A stretch of 64,000 nucleotides of DNA, taken from an uncultured Acidobacteriia bacterium. Its GTDB lineage: Bacteria > Acidobacteriota > Terriglobia > Bryobacterales > Bryobacteraceae. A model generated the notes under the pieces. It was not told the DNA's origin and searched no databases. It worked only from the letters and a program-made list of their open reading frames with translations. The stretch is from contig CAIVPR010000140.1 of assembly GCA_903907865.1 (NCBI GenBank), forward strand, positions 24,457 through 88,456, given 5' to 3'. Below, piece after piece: positions 42,090-51,621 of this stretch; position 1 is the stretch's first letter, and the number at the start of each line of letters is the position of its first letter. The position numbers were made by a program, and so were the translations under genes.

Positions 42090-44163
42090 ACCGGTAGCGC
42101 ATGTCCCCGCCGAACCACTGCACGTAGTTCGTGCCCCAGGCGTTGTTGAACAGGTTGAAGTGGACTCCACCCGACAAATCCGGCTGCTCCTTCGAGAAAA
42201 ACAGCGGCGACTGCCGCCCCAGCACCACCAGCGGAGCGTCCAACGTGTCGATCCCCAGCGACCCCTTCCCGTCCTTGTACGACAACCCCGTCGACACCGC
42301 GTGCATCTGGCGGTTGCCGCCCGACACCACATCGAACGGTGACACCGGTCCCCCGGTCTTGTTGAGCTGCCACCCCTTCGCCTCGGGCGCATCGGGACGG
42401 AAGCTGAACCAAAGCGCCTCCGGCAACCGGTTGGCCCGCTTGCCGAACCACGCCAGCTCCATCTCCAGCTTCGCGGCAGCCTTCGGAAACTCCAGCGTGA
42501 GGTAAACCTCGTCCGGCCAAGCCGTGATCGCCGACCGCGCCTGGACACCGCCATCGACCTGCAACCGCAGCACCAGCCGGTGCGCGCTGGGCGTTTCGTC
42601 CTGGAACGCTTGGAGCAGTTTCGTCTTCCAGATCCGGCTCGCCGCGCCCGATTTCTCCATCCCCGGCTTGCCGAAATCCTTCGGGGCCCAGTCCGTCTGC
42701 ACCGTGATGTAGGTGGCGAGGAACCGGTCGAAATCCTGCTTCGACAGCGTTTGGTAGCTGAACGCCGCCAACGGATGCTGCGCCGATGCCCATTCCCGCC
42801 CGCCTGCGCGCGTCTTCAACCGGGTGATTGCGCCCGTGGCCGGATCGATCCCGACCGTGAAGTGCGCCGTCTCAAGCGGTTTGGCGGGAACGAACGGCTT
42901 CATCGCGCCGGTAACCGGTCTCACCGGAGCCAGCGCCGCCACTCGCCGCGTCGCCTCGGCCCGCAAATCCGGCGGCAACGCGGCAATGCCGTTGTCAATA
43001 TCGACCCGCTTCTCCACCCAGCTATTGGTAACCGTCTTGTACTTCGGCTGCCCCAGCATGGTGGCCAGCGAATCCGGCGTGTAGTGGTCGAAATCGAGCC
43101 AAGTCTTGGTGTCGGTGCCCCAAGTATGCTCCGCCGCCAGCGAAAACTGCGACAGGAAGGCCAAATCCGCCTTGTCGCCCGCCTTCAACCGCCCCTTGGC
43201 AATCCATTCCGACCGGGCCCGCAACACCTCGCGGAACCGCGCCAGCTTCAACGGATCGCTGGCCACGCCGTGGATCCAGGTATCGCCGATTTCCTGCGTC
43301 AGCACCGGCAGCGCCGCCTTGTGGGGCTCCACCGCGTTCGCGATGTCGGCCAGGTTGGCCGCCCGCACCACCGCATTCGGGAACTGCCGCCGCAGATCCT
43401 TGTAGAATGCGGTGATCTCCTCGGGCTTGTGCGGCCCGTAGTTATCGTCGGCCATCTCGACGGCAATCGCGAGGTCCGACTGCGGGATTTTGACCACCCC
43501 GCCGTACGCCAGCCGGTGGTACATCATGATGATCGACGCCCCGCCCGGATCCTTCCACACGAATACCGGCGGAACATCGGGCGGCGTGCTCGCTGAGTTG
43601 ACGCCGATATTGAGGAACGTGACGCCGCTCTCGGCCAGTGGACGGATCAGCCCCCGGCAATGCCCCGGAACGTCGGTCATCTTCGCCCCGGTCGTCTTCC
43701 GCACGAAACGCTGGTCGAGCGCCTTCGAAAACCCGATAGCCCCGGTGATGAACGCCGGATCGAGCAACTCCGTCTGCCACGTGAACGGCAGCGCGTGCCA
43801 AGCGATGTGCCCCGCCGCGATGGCCTGTTCCATCCGCTTCCGCTCCGGTGCCTTGGCCTGTTCGAGGTACTGGTAGAGCATCCACGACCCGGTCGTCCAG
43901 ACATACCGCGCCCCGGACGTGTCCTTCTGGAACTGCTCGGCGATATCGATGGCGCGCGGGTAGTGTGTGGTGAAGTACTTCTGGATCACCGCCGCCTGGG
44001 TATCGATGAACCCGACATCCAAGTGGCACTTGAACATCACGAGGACGCGCTTCACCCCTAGATCTATGGGTGGAGGCGTCTGGGCGGAGGCAGCGGGCAA
44101 ACCGGGAAGCGACAAGGCTCCCGCGGCCCCCGCAAAGTGGGAAACAAACTGGCGGCGATCCAT
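42073..44163 (-). CDS. Tat-exported DUF5054/GH38-like glycoside hydrolase
   Basis: A 696-residue protein, start MDRRQFVSHFAGAAGALSLP at 44163, a twin-arginine signal; the longer frame adds unrelated residues. The N-terminal domain resembles the GH38-type TIM-like fold: VLVMFKCHLDVGFIDTQAAV (conserved H-x-D metal/nucleophile motif), WTTGSWMLYQYLEQ, AGHIAWHALPFTW and LAAEHTWGTDTKTW. The C-terminal half is beta-rich, as in alpha-mannosidase-like proteins. The assignment to the DUF5054 family (GH38-N-like) rests on these motifs; activity and substrate are unknown. It is divergent from the ThuA-like gene at 44312, with 148 bp between. Confidence 0.72.
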   Translation of the reverse strand: MDRRQFVSHFAGAAGALSLPGLPAASAQTPPPIDLGVKRVLVMFKCHLDVGFIDTQAAVIQKYFTTHYPRAIDIAEQFQKDTSGARYVWTTGSWMLYQYLEQAKAPERKRMEQAIAAGHIAWHALPFTWQTELLDPAFITGAIGFSKALDQRFVRKTTGAKMTDVPGHCRGLIRPLAESGVTFLNIGVNSASTPPDVPPVFVWKDPGGASIIMMYHRLAYGGVVKIPQSDLAIAVEMADDNYGPHKPEEITAFYKDLRRQFPNAVVRAANLADIANAVEPHKAALPVLTQEIGDTWIHGVASDPLKLARFREVLRARSEWIAKGRLKAGDKADLAFLSQFSLAAEHTWGTDTKTWLDFDHYTPDSLATMLGQPKYKTVTNSWVEKRVDIDNGIAALPPDLRAEATRRVAALAPVRPVTGAMKPFVPAKPLETAHFTVGIDPATGAITRLKTRAGGREWASAQHPLAAFSYQTLSKQDFDRFLATYITVQTDWAPKDFGKPGMEKSGAASRIWKTKLLQAFQDETPSAHRLVLRLQVDGGVQARSAITAWPDEVYLTLEFPKAAAKLEMELAWFGKRANRLPEALWFSFRPDAPEAKGWQLNKTGGPVSPFDVVSGGNRQMHAVSTGLSYKDGKGSLGIDTLDAPLVVLGRQSPLFFSKEQPDLSGGVHFNLFNNAWGTNYVQWFGGDMRYRFTLLA

Positions 44164-44242
44164 CGGATCGATTATCTCAGGCACACCGAATGTTGCCAAT
44201 AACCGAGGCCGTCGCCCCCATGTTGCCACATCGCCGACCCCA

Positions 44243-44257
44243 ATGCGATAGCATCAA
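44243..44257 (+). promoter_or_regulatory. Candidate promoter -10 region (shared motif)
   Basis: ATGCGATAGCATCAA, one mismatch from the motif at 14656. It contains TAGCAT (44249-44254) and lies about 55 nt upstream of the GTG start at 44312, in the divergent gap between two exported-protein genes. Confidence 0.3.
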
Positions 44258-44311
44258 TGTGGCCATAGCAGCCCCGCGCGCGCGGCCAGCCATATCGAAT
44301 CCGAGGTATCC

Positions 44312-45256
44312 GTGACCATCAAACAATCCATCTCCCTCTTGCTGCTAGGTGCCGCGATGCACACCGCAGCCTTCGCCCAAGGCGGCGGGCGAGGCCCCGG
44401 CGGCGCTCCCCTGCCCCAAGGCCAGAACCCCAACGGCATGAAGATCTACATCTGGGGCGGCCTGAAGTCGCACGGCCCCGGCCAGCACGACTATCCCCAG
44501 CTCCTCGCCGATTGGAGCAAGCTCCTGACCGAACACGGCGCCGTCGTCAGCGGCGCGCTCAAGGGCCCGACCGCGGCCGACCTCGAAGGCGTCGACGTGA
44601 TCGTCCTCTACAAGGGTGACGCGGGCTTCCTCACCGACGCCCAGAAGTCCGTCCTCGACGCCTACGTCAAGCGCGGCGGCGGCATCGTCACCTTCCACGA
44701 CTCGCTCTGCGGCCCCGACCCCGCCTATTTCTCCACCCTCGTCGGCGGCGCCAAGAAACACGGCGAAACCAACTTCACCCTTGAAGCGCCGGTCCCCTAC
44801 ACCGTCGCCGACAAGGCCAACCCCATCATGAAGGACATGACCGACTTCACGCTTTCCGACGAGGCGTTCTTCCTCATGACGTGGGCCAAGGACCCCGGCA
44901 TCCACGTCCTCGCCAACGCCGTCATCGCCCCGACCCCCAGCGCCGGCGACCACAAGGGCGAAATCGCGCCCCAGATGTGGACCTACGAGCACACGGTACC
45001 CGGCGGCCAACCGGCCCGCGCCTTTGTCTGGATGCAGGGACACACCTACGCCAACTTCTCCAACTACCAGATCCAGCGCACCTTGCTGCGCGGCATCGCG
45101 TGGGCGGCCAAGCGGCCTGTGGAAGAAATGATCGAGTACGTTCCCCCGGTTCGTCCGGCGGCCGGTCGTGGCGGTCGCGGCGGCGGTGCCCCGGGTGGCA
45201 TTCCGGGAGGCCCAGGCGCTCCCGCAGGCCCCGGCGGTCGCGGCGGACAGCAGTAA
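44312..45256 (+). CDS. Secreted ThuA-like protein with glycine-rich tail
   Basis: A 314-residue protein, GTG start, with a signal peptide (about 1-22, ending AFA/Q). A short Gly/Pro segment precedes a ThuA-like (class I glutamine amidotransferase-fold) domain: MKIYIWGGLKSHGPGQHDYP, VDVIVLYKGDAGFLTD, LDAYVKRGGGIVTFHDSLCG, MTDFTLSDEAFFLMTW and FVWMQGHTYANFSNYQIQ. These are the usual positions for a ThuA domain; the amidotransferase cysteine is not conserved in this group. The last 40 residues are Gly/Pro/Arg-rich. ThuA-like proteins occur with sugar catabolic genes; the exact role is unknown. Confidence 0.82.
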   Translation: MTIKQSISLLLLGAAMHTAAFAQGGGRGPGGAPLPQGQNPNGMKIYIWGGLKSHGPGQHDYPQLLADWSKLLTEHGAVVSGALKGPTAADLEGVDVIVLYKGDAGFLTDAQKSVLDAYVKRGGGIVTFHDSLCGPDPAYFSTLVGGAKKHGETNFTLEAPVPYTVADKANPIMKDMTDFTLSDEAFFLMTWAKDPGIHVLANAVIAPTPSAGDHKGEIAPQMWTYEHTVPGGQPARAFVWMQGHTYANFSNYQIQRTLLRGIAWAAKRPVEEMIEYVPPVRPAAGRGGRGGGAPGGIPGGPGAPAGPGGRGGQQ

Positions 45257-45295
45257 CTTGGACGGGGTGGCTGTCAGCCTTGGCAGCCGCCCCGC

Positions 45296-46651
45296 CTACG
45301 CAGCGTTCCCGACCTCTACCGCTTCCTCAACCGGCGATGGGATCTGCCCGCGCACATGCGCCAAGGCGAACAGCGCCAGGAAGCCCGCAGCCAATCCCGC
45401 CGACGGTGCCAACCCCAGCATCACCGGATTGGCAGTCTTCCCTGCCAGCAACATAATCCCAAGATTCAAGGAAACGGGCACGAAAGCGGCCACCACAGGG
45501 CGCTTTGGGCGGTCCAGCGCGAAGAAACAGCGCGAAACCAAGTCGAGCAGCGTCCAGCCGACAATGCTTGGCGCAAATCCCAGGAACACCTGAGTGACCA
45601 AAAGGGTCGATTGCGCGGTGAAACTGCCCCGCTCAAACAGCAGCGTAATCACCGGCGTCCGCACGGCCACGGCGATAATACAGGCAACCACGGACAATCC
45701 CGCCATCGTGCCGACACTCCGGAACATCAGCCGATAGGCCAACGCTGCTTGGTTCTCGCCCTTCAGACGGGCAATCTCCGGCAACAAGCTATTGGCCGTC
45801 GGGTAAACGAGATATGCGACCACCACGCTCAGGCACTTGAGGCAGTAGTCGAGCGACGCCGCCATCCCCGGTCCCGCATGCGTCGCGAAGGCGCGCGTCA
45901 CCAAGATGTTGGCTGAAATCAGCGAGGCGTAGAGCAGGAACATGAACGGTTTCAACAGGATGTGGCGCAGCGGAACGTCTTCGTGACGACCGACCGTCCG
46001 CCGCAAATCGCGGCTCAAACTCCACGTCAGCACCAATTGCAGCGCCGCCCCCGCCGAATACCCGATGGCGAATCCGTACACCCCCACTACCTTCCACAGC
46101 AGCAGCGCCCCGGCGATGGTCCCGCCGTTGACGCAGGTCTGGTAGAAGGCCGGTGCTGTGAAGCGCCTTTCGGTATAGAGAAGTGCCGCGAAAATGGCCG
46201 ACGCGCCGCCAAAGAACGTCGCCGGCGCGAACATCCGCAGGAGTTGGACCGCTTGGGTGTGTTGCTCGGGAGCCAGACCCGGTCCCAGGATCGAAATCAG
46301 TTCGGGGGCGAGAAGGAAGATGGACCCGGAGGCAATCGCCAGGATGCAGGCAAACACGCGCGCCGCCTGCTCGAATACGGCCTCGCGCTCGCCCGGACGG
46401 CTCAACATGAGCATGGGCACGAACGCCACCAGCATGGTGTTGATAAACGCGGTTGTGATGGTGTCGATCGGCCCGAGCGCCACCGCCAGCGCGTCGGCAT
46501 GGGCATGGGTTCCCAGGAACCACGCCGTCACGACAACGCGGAAAAAACCGGTGATATTTCCCACCAGTATTCCCGCGCCGACCACGAGCCCCCCGCGTAC
46601 CAGATTGCTCCGGACGAGGCTCGTGATCGATTTGGGAACTAGGCGCAACAC
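45296..46651 (-). CDS. murJ: MurJ/MviN-family lipid II flippase
   Basis: A 451-residue polytopic membrane protein of the MVF/MurJ family in the MOP superfamily. About 12 hydrophobic helices are visible, with ILVGNITGFFRVVVTAWFLG (helix 1 and the first loop), RPGEREAVFEQAARVFACIL, FFGGASAIFAALLYTERRFT, SLDYCLKCLSVVVAYLVYPT and LFERGSFTAQSTLLVTQVFL; the FERGxF segment is characteristic. MurJ flips lipid II to the periplasm for peptidoglycan synthesis. Essential arginines of E. coli MurJ cannot be mapped with certainty here. It follows tpx by 40 nt on the same strand. Confidence 0.85.
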   Translation of the reverse strand: MLRLVPKSITSLVRSNLVRGGLVVGAGILVGNITGFFRVVVTAWFLGTHAHADALAVALGPIDTITTAFINTMLVAFVPMLMLSRPGEREAVFEQAARVFACILAIASGSIFLLAPELISILGPGLAPEQHTQAVQLLRMFAPATFFGGASAIFAALLYTERRFTAPAFYQTCVNGGTIAGALLLWKVVGVYGFAIGYSAGAALQLVLTWSLSRDLRRTVGRHEDVPLRHILLKPFMFLLYASLISANILVTRAFATHAGPGMAASLDYCLKCLSVVVAYLVYPTANSLLPEIARLKGENQAALAYRLMFRSVGTMAGLSVVACIIAVAVRTPVITLLFERGSFTAQSTLLVTQVFLGFAPSIVGWTLLDLVSRCFFALDRPKRPVVAAFVPVSLNLGIMLLAGKTANPVMLGLAPSAGLAAGFLALFALAHVRGQIPSPVEEAVEVGNAA

Positions 46652-46691
46652 TTTGAAACGAGCTCCGCGGCCATGACCGCTTTGCCGACGG

Positions 46692-47207
46692 CTAAGCCTT
46701 CGCCGCAGCCAGCGCGGCTTCGTAGTTCGGGAAGTCGGCCACTTCGCCGACGTATTCCACGTGCTTGACGATGTTGTCCGGGCCCACGACGAAGATCGCG
46801 CGGCTCAGAATCCGCCATTCCTTGATCAGCGTGCCGTAGGCCGCACCGAACGACGCCTCGCGGTGGTCGGACAACATCTTGACGTTGTCCACCAGGAACG
46901 AATTGCAGAAACGCTTCTGCGCGAAGGGCAGGTCCATGCTGATGGTGTAGATGTCCACGCCTTCCAGCTTGGACGCCTCCTCGTTGAACCGCTTGGTCTG
47001 CGCGTCGCAAACCGGGGTGTCGAGGGAGGGCACGACGCTGAAAATGCGGGTCTTGGCGCCTGTGTCGGCGAGATGGACGGGCTTCATCGAGCCGTCGATC
47101 AGGGTGAAATCCGGTGCCGTGTCGCCGACCTTGATCTCGGCTCCGACGAGGGTGAACGGGTTCCCCCGCAACGTTGTTGCTCCCGGACGCTCTACTTGTG
47201 CTGACAT
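46692..47207 (-). CDS. tpx: Thiol peroxidase (atypical 2-Cys peroxiredoxin)
   Basis: A 171-residue protein of exact Tpx length. The start MSAQVERPGATTLRGNPFTL at 47207 has AAGGAGA 5 nt upstream. The peroxidatic cysteine is in VVPSLDTPVCDAQTKRFNEE (Cys67) and the resolving cysteine in LPFAQKRFCNSF (Cys101), 34 residues apart, both as expected. It reduces peroxides using thioredoxin. It lies between a YyaL-like thioredoxin-domain gene (44 nt upstream) and murJ, all on the minus strand; the thioredoxin-like neighbour suggests a shared redox theme. Confidence 0.95.
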   Translation of the reverse strand: MSAQVERPGATTLRGNPFTLVGAEIKVGDTAPDFTLIDGSMKPVHLADTGAKTRIFSVVPSLDTPVCDAQTKRFNEEASKLEGVDIYTISMDLPFAQKRFCNSFLVDNVKMLSDHREASFGAAYGTLIKEWRILSRAIFVVGPDNIVKHVEYVGEVADFPNYEAALAAAKA

Positions 47208-47251
47208 CGAATCTCCTTGGTTTTCCTTGAACGGATTTGAGGTAACACCGC

Positions 47252-49330
47252 CTATTCTAACAAGGCGGCAAGGTCGCCGGGTCCCCGCGCGGGCGCTTTG
47301 CAGGCGAAATTCTCGCAAATGTAAACTGCGGGACCGGTCATGGCCGCCAGCGGCGCCTGATCGGCTTCCGGCCGCAGCGCCACCAAGTCGGGCGTGGCAT
47401 GAAGCAGGACCCGGTTGGGGTCGAAGGCTTTCCACAGGGGCTCCGTGGTCCAGGGCTCGGCGTGCCCGGCAACGACGATCTCGCGGGGAGCGGCCATGTC
47501 GAATTCCCACGAACAGAGCATCTGCGGCATGCCGTAGGGCGAGGTCCGCAGCCTCGCCTCGAACGCCGCGATGAGCTTTCGTGCGGAGTTTTCGTAGGCC
47601 GGTTGACCGGTCACTCGGTGGAGCCTCAACAGGTTCAGGAGGGCGATGGAGTTGCCGGAGGGCTCGGCACCGTCGTAATCATCCTTGTGGCGCATCAGGC
47701 TGATGGCGTCGGGGTGGGCGGAAGCGTAGAAGCCGCCGTTTTCGGCGTCCTCCAGCAACTGGCTCTGTTTGTTCGCGATGGCGATGGCACGTTCGAGGAA
47801 GCGGAACTCGAAGGTGGTCTCGTAGAGGTCGAGCAGCGCTTGGACGAAGAAAGCGTAGTCGTCGAGCATGCCGCCAATGGCCGCCTCGCCCTCGCGATAG
47901 CGGCGCAGCAGGGTGCCGTCATGGCTGGAAAGCGTGGAGAGGATGAAGTCCGCCGCCAACCGCGCCGCGTCGGCGTACTTGGGCTCATTCAGGATGCGGG
48001 CGGCCTTGGCGAAGGCTGTGATCATGAGGCCGTTCCAGGCCGTGAGGATCTTGTCGTCGAGGTGCGGACGCGGCTTGGTGCCGCGAGCATCGAACAGGAG
48101 CGTCTCGGTCAGCGCAATGGAGGCCGCGATTTCCCGCGGATCGCGGTCGAAATGCTCAGCGGTGTCGGCCAAGGAACGCGCCTGGAACAAGATGTTGCGC
48201 CCTTCGAATTCGCCGTGGGGATCGTTGCGGACATTGCCGGTGCGCTCCATGCCGTAGCGGTAGCCGAACCACGAGGCGGCATCCGGCCCGACCAATTTTT
48301 CGACCTCAGCCCACGACCAGATGTAGAAGTAGCCCTCGCTCTTGTGGTGGGGATCCGCCGGATCCACGATGCTGTCGGCATCCTCGGCCGACCAGAACGC
48401 GCCTTCCGGGGCCGTCATGTCGCGCATCACGTAGTCCAGGATGCGGCGCGCGGCGGACTCCATCGCGTCGTTGCCGGTGATCTGGTAGCACTCCAGATAC
48501 GCGGCGGCCAGTTGCGCCTGGTCGTACAGCATCTTCTCGAAGTGGGGCACGAACCAGAATTCGTCCACCGAGTAGCGGTGGAAGCCGCCCCCGAGCTGGT
48601 CGTGCATGCCGCCCTTCTCCATCGCGATCAGCGTGGTGGCGACCATGTCGAGCGCGTCCTCGTCCTTCGTCCGCTTCCAATAACGCAGCAGGAAGTGCAG
48701 TGACGAGGGCCTTGGGAACTTCGGGGCCGAGCCGAAGCCGCCCCGACGGGTGTCGAACGCCCTGCGGTATTGCTGGAAGGCCGCTTCCATGGGCCCGTCG
48801 TGGGCGTGGCCATCGCCAGTGCCTTCGGTATCGGATTCGCGCAGGCGCTCCATCACCTCGTCGCTCGACTCGATGATCTTTTCGCGATCCTTGCCCCAGG
48901 CTTCGGCCACCCGCTCCAGCACCAGCGGGAAACCGGCGCGGCCGTAGCGGTTGTCGGGCGGAAAATAGGTGCCTCCCACGAAGGGCTTTAGCTCCGGCGT
49001 CAGCCACACCGACATCGGCCAGCCGCCACCGCCCGTGGTGGCTTGAACGTAGGCCATGTAGATGCGGTCGATGTCGGGCCGTTCCTCGCGGTCCACCTTG
49101 ATGCAGACGTAGAGGGCGTTCATCTGGGCTGCGGTGTCCTCGTTTTCGAAGGACTCGCGCTCCATCACGTGGCACCAGTGGCAGGTGGAGTAGCCGATAG
49201 AGAGGAAGATGGGCTTGTCCTCGGCGCGTGCCCGTGCAAAGGCCTCCTCGCCCCACGGGTACCAGTCGACCGGGTTGTTGGCGTGCTGCAGCAGGTAGGG
49301 GCTTTTTTCGAGCGCGAGGCGGTTGGGCAT
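47252..49330 (-). CDS. YyaL/SSP411-family thioredoxin-domain protein
   Basis: A 692-residue protein. The N-terminal thioredoxin-like domain (DUF255, about 1-160) opens [20 protein letters not shown] and carries the redox motif [13 protein letters not shown] (Cys50, Cys53). [15 protein letters not shown] and [15 protein letters not shown] follow, all diagnostic. The rest is an alpha/alpha barrel related to AGE/N-acylglucosamine epimerases ([34 protein letters not shown]). Family function is unknown, although human SPATA20 is a member. It lies upstream of tpx on the same strand. Length is typical. Confidence 0.92.
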   Translation of the reverse strand: MPNRLALEKSPYLLQHANNPVDWYPWGEEAFARARAEDKPIFLSIGYSTCHWCHVMERESFENEDTAAQMNALYVCIKVDREERPDIDRIYMAYVQATTGGGGWPMSVWLTPELKPFVGGTYFPPDNRYGRAGFPLVLERVAEAWGKDREKIIESSDEVMERLRESDTEGTGDGHAHDGPMEAAFQQYRRAFDTRRGGFGSAPKFPRPSSLHFLLRYWKRTKDEDALDMVATTLIAMEKGGMHDQLGGGFHRYSVDEFWFVPHFEKMLYDQAQLAAAYLECYQITGNDAMESAARRILDYVMRDMTAPEGAFWSAEDADSIVDPADPHHKSEGYFYIWSWAEVEKLVGPDAASWFGYRYGMERTGNVRNDPHGEFEGRNILFQARSLADTAEHFDRDPREIAASIALTETLLFDARGTKPRPHLDDKILTAWNGLMITAFAKAARILNEPKYADAARLAADFILSTLSSHDGTLLRRYREGEAAIGGMLDDYAFFVQALLDLYETTFEFRFLERAIAIANKQSQLLEDAENGGFYASAHPDAISLMRHKDDYDGAEPSGNSIALLNLLRLHRVTGQPAYENSARKLIAAFEARLRTSPYGMPQMLCSWEFDMAAPREIVVAGHAEPWTTEPLWKAFDPNRVLLHATPDLVALRPEADQAPLAAMTGPAVYICENFACKAPARGPGDLAALLE

Positions 49331-49364
49331 CCATTCCTAGGAGACCACACGGTAGAATCTGAAT

Positions 49365-50018
49365 TTGCCACGACATCCCGCAATCCCGTACGTTCTGCCG
49401 TTTGGCGTCTTCATGCTGTGTATCGCGGCGCAGTCCGCCATGCCCCTCCCGGTATGGGTGCGGCTGGTGCTGTCGCTGGTGGCGATCGGCGCGGTTTCGC
49501 TGCCCGTACTGAAAACGGGCCCGACGAAACCGCTGCTCAGCGTCCTGCTGGGCGTGGCCGTCTTCGCGATCTGGGTGGGGCCGGACGTGGTTTGGCCCGC
49601 GTGGCGGCATCTGCCGTTGTTCGACAACGCGCTGATTTCCCCGGCCGTGAACAAGCCGCCGGCAGGCAAGGACGACCCGATATTCCTGTTCCTGCGCTTT
49701 TCCGTGCTGGTGGTCGCGGTGCCGATCTTGGAGGAGCTGTTCTGGCGCGGCTGGCTGATGCGCTGGTTGATCGACGGCGAGAACTTCGAGCGCGTGCGGT
49801 TGGGAACCTACGCGCCGGTGGCGTTTTGGGTGACCGCCGCGATGTTCGCATCCGAGCACGGGCCGTTTTGGGACGTCGGGCTGGTCTGCGGCATCATCTA
49901 CAACTGGTGGATGATGCGCACGCGCAACATTTGGGACTGCATCATCATGCACGCGGTTACGAACGCGGCGCTGGGGGCGTACGTGGTGATGGCGGGACAG
50001 TGGCAGTATTTTCTGTAA
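49365..50018 (+). CDS. CPBP-family (CAAX protease-related) membrane protein
   Basis: A 217-residue membrane protein with six or seven hydrophobic helices; TTG start at 49365, with TAGAAT only 7 nt before it. The protease motifs are present: EELFWRGWLMR (about 125-135), the second motif with His in FASEHGPFWDVGLVCGIIY, and HAVTNAALGAYV. It resembles the CAAX-related proteins noted near PEP-CTERM/exosortase genes (TIGR03008 type), from the motif set only. A PEP-CTERM protein is encoded at 61980, about 12 kb away; no exosortase gene is in the window. CPBP proteins cleave or process membrane proteins. Confidence 0.8.
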   Translation: MPRHPAIPYVLPFGVFMLCIAAQSAMPLPVWVRLVLSLVAIGAVSLPVLKTGPTKPLLSVLLGVAVFAIWVGPDVVWPAWRHLPLFDNALISPAVNKPPAGKDDPIFLFLRFSVLVVAVPILEELFWRGWLMRWLIDGENFERVRLGTYAPVAFWVTAAMFASEHGPFWDVGLVCGIIYNWWMMRTRNIWDCIIMHAVTNAALGAYVVMAGQWQYFL

Positions 50019-50035
50019 GGTCGCCAACAGTAACG

Positions 50036-51079
50036 CTAGGGGGCTCCGCCAACATAGACGCACGCATCGGCCATCTGGCCTAGAGTCAGTCTGCTGCCTT
50101 GGAAGATGCTCCTACAGCCGCCGGTTCCCCTGCAGGTCGACACTGTGCGACCGAGGAACTCCTCAGCAGTGAAATCCCGGAACGGCAATCGTTGGAGGGG
50201 CACCAGTACCGGACGCACCTGCGTCTGTAGTGAGCGGTCGAACTTTTGGTAGTCGGGTTCAATGTCCATCTTGACCGCGGGCGGCCGCACCAAGCCACCA
50301 ACCGGGATCACTACGAAAGTTCGACCAGGATAGTCGAGGTCCAACATTCGCACGATTCCGATGTCTTCGCCCATGGTGGAAAGGTAATTGTCGTCCAGAG
50401 TCCGATAGAAGTGCGCGGCACCATAGATCAGCAGGGCTTTGCCATGCTTGTTCAGCACTTGTGACTTTAGAACTGAAACAGCGGCTTTCTCGCGGCTACG
50501 GTTGTCTCCGGGTCCGGGGTCGCCCCCGAAGACTCGAATTCGCGCATCGGGCGGCAGGTTCGAGTTGACGTCTCTCACCGCCGCGAAGAAGTCCGGGTAA
50601 ACCGTTGAAGCCCAGACTCCATTGGCCGCCTGGGTCGTGCTCTTCCAGACCTGCTCCAGTTCTGTGCTCGATATCGCTTCGCCCCCGATGTAACGGTCGA
50701 GCGTGGACTGCGCCGTGGTGCTGCCGAACTCCACCACGATAGCCCGCACCTTTTTCGCGAAGTCGGGGTGGCGGACGAGGGCGATCCGCAGATCGGAATC
50801 CAGCTTCCGCTGGTGCGCTTCGCCAAGAGCGACAATGTCGACTTGATCGAATGTAGAAATCAAGCTCTGGACGATCCCGTCAATTCCCGCAGATTCGTCC
50901 GACAGGCGTATGGTCCTTTGCACCGCAGGCTTGGCGGCAGCTTCGACCGACTGGGCCAGACTCTGTGTCCCACCGACTGCGAGAACGGTGGCGACGGCGA
51001 AAACGCAACGGACAGGAAGGAGCCGGGACGTGAGGCGCCATCTGTGCACTTTCTGTGCCAAGATTCCAGTGTGCGGCAT
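50036..51079 (-). CDS. Secreted protein of unknown function, ChaN/erythromycin-esterase-like motif
   Basis: A 347-residue protein; start MPHTGILAQKVHRWRL at 51079 places a hydrophobic signal (about 20-42, ending SLAQS) at the N-terminus. The best clue is VDIVALGEAHQRKLDSDLRI with the later IVVEFGSTTAQSTLDRY and LLIYGAAHFYRTL, resembling the GExH and H motifs of the ChaN/erythromycin esterase (EreA-type) fold. The C-terminal part has CRGTGGC, a possible disulfide. The match is weak and no substrate can be given. It is followed by converging of the CPBP gene (17-bp gap). Confidence 0.5.
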   Translation of the reverse strand: MPHTGILAQKVHRWRLTSRLLPVRCVFAVATVLAVGGTQSLAQSVEAAAKPAVQRTIRLSDESAGIDGIVQSLISTFDQVDIVALGEAHQRKLDSDLRIALVRHPDFAKKVRAIVVEFGSTTAQSTLDRYIGGEAISSTELEQVWKSTTQAANGVWASTVYPDFFAAVRDVNSNLPPDARIRVFGGDPGPGDNRSREKAAVSVLKSQVLNKHGKALLIYGAAHFYRTLDDNYLSTMGEDIGIVRMLDLDYPGRTFVVIPVGGLVRPPAVKMDIEPDYQKFDRSLQTQVRPVLVPLQRLPFRDFTAEEFLGRTVSTCRGTGGCRSIFQGSRLTLGQMADACVYVGGAP

Positions 51080-51141
51080 TCCCAGACACCATAGCAACCG
51101 CCCGGGACAACACGGTTGGATTCGGTGGAGGGTCCTGCCGC

Positions 51142-51615
51142 TCACGACGGTCCCCCGGACGAGGGCAATGGCGGCAATAGTATGGGTGGTGCGAGAATTT
51201 GGAGCCGCAGCTCCATCCAAGGGGCGAACAGGGCGGGATCGTCCAGCCAGACGAGCATCGCCTCGGCCATGGCCTCCTTGCGTTTCCTCGTTTCCGCCGA
51301 CACGTGCGGGCTCTTCGACACCACCTTGGCCCGCTCCTTGGCGCGGATCACCTCGGCGCGGCAGTGATGGTGGAGGTCCGGATTCAAGCCGTAGAGTTCG
51401 GCAAGGGAAGTTAGATCGGCGGCCAGTTCCTCAAACGTGTGCTGGCGGATGGCACGCCACGGCGGGTCGGCGGGGATACCGGAACGGAGCACGTCCTCGG
51501 TGGAAACGCCCGGGATCGCGGTCCGCAGTACTGGCCATTCGACCTCGCCGATCCGGTCCCAGGCGCGCTGTTGCGCCAAGGCGCGGATGCGTGCACTGCG
51601 GGCCATTTTCGGCAT
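51142..51615 (-). CDS. Hypothetical protein downstream of mltG
   Basis: A 157-residue soluble protein from 51615 (or 51606, MARSARIRALAQQ). It is rich in Ala, Glu and Arg, with helical-looking segments: RAWDRIGEVEWPVLRTAIPG, FEELAADLTSLAELYGLNPD and VSAETRKRKEAMAEAMLVWL, and a proline-rich end. I recognise no domain. It begins 6 nt after the mltG stop, so it is probably the last gene of the ruvX-mltG operon, but nothing indicates a role in peptidoglycan metabolism. Confidence 0.6.
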   Translation of the reverse strand: MPKMARSARIRALAQQRAWDRIGEVEWPVLRTAIPGVSTEDVLRSGIPADPPWRAIRQHTFEELAADLTSLAELYGLNPDLHHHCRAEVIRAKERAKVVSKSPHVSAETRKRKEAMAEAMLVWLDDPALFAPWMELRLQILAPPILLPPLPSSGGPS

Positions 51616-51621
51616 AGGGCG

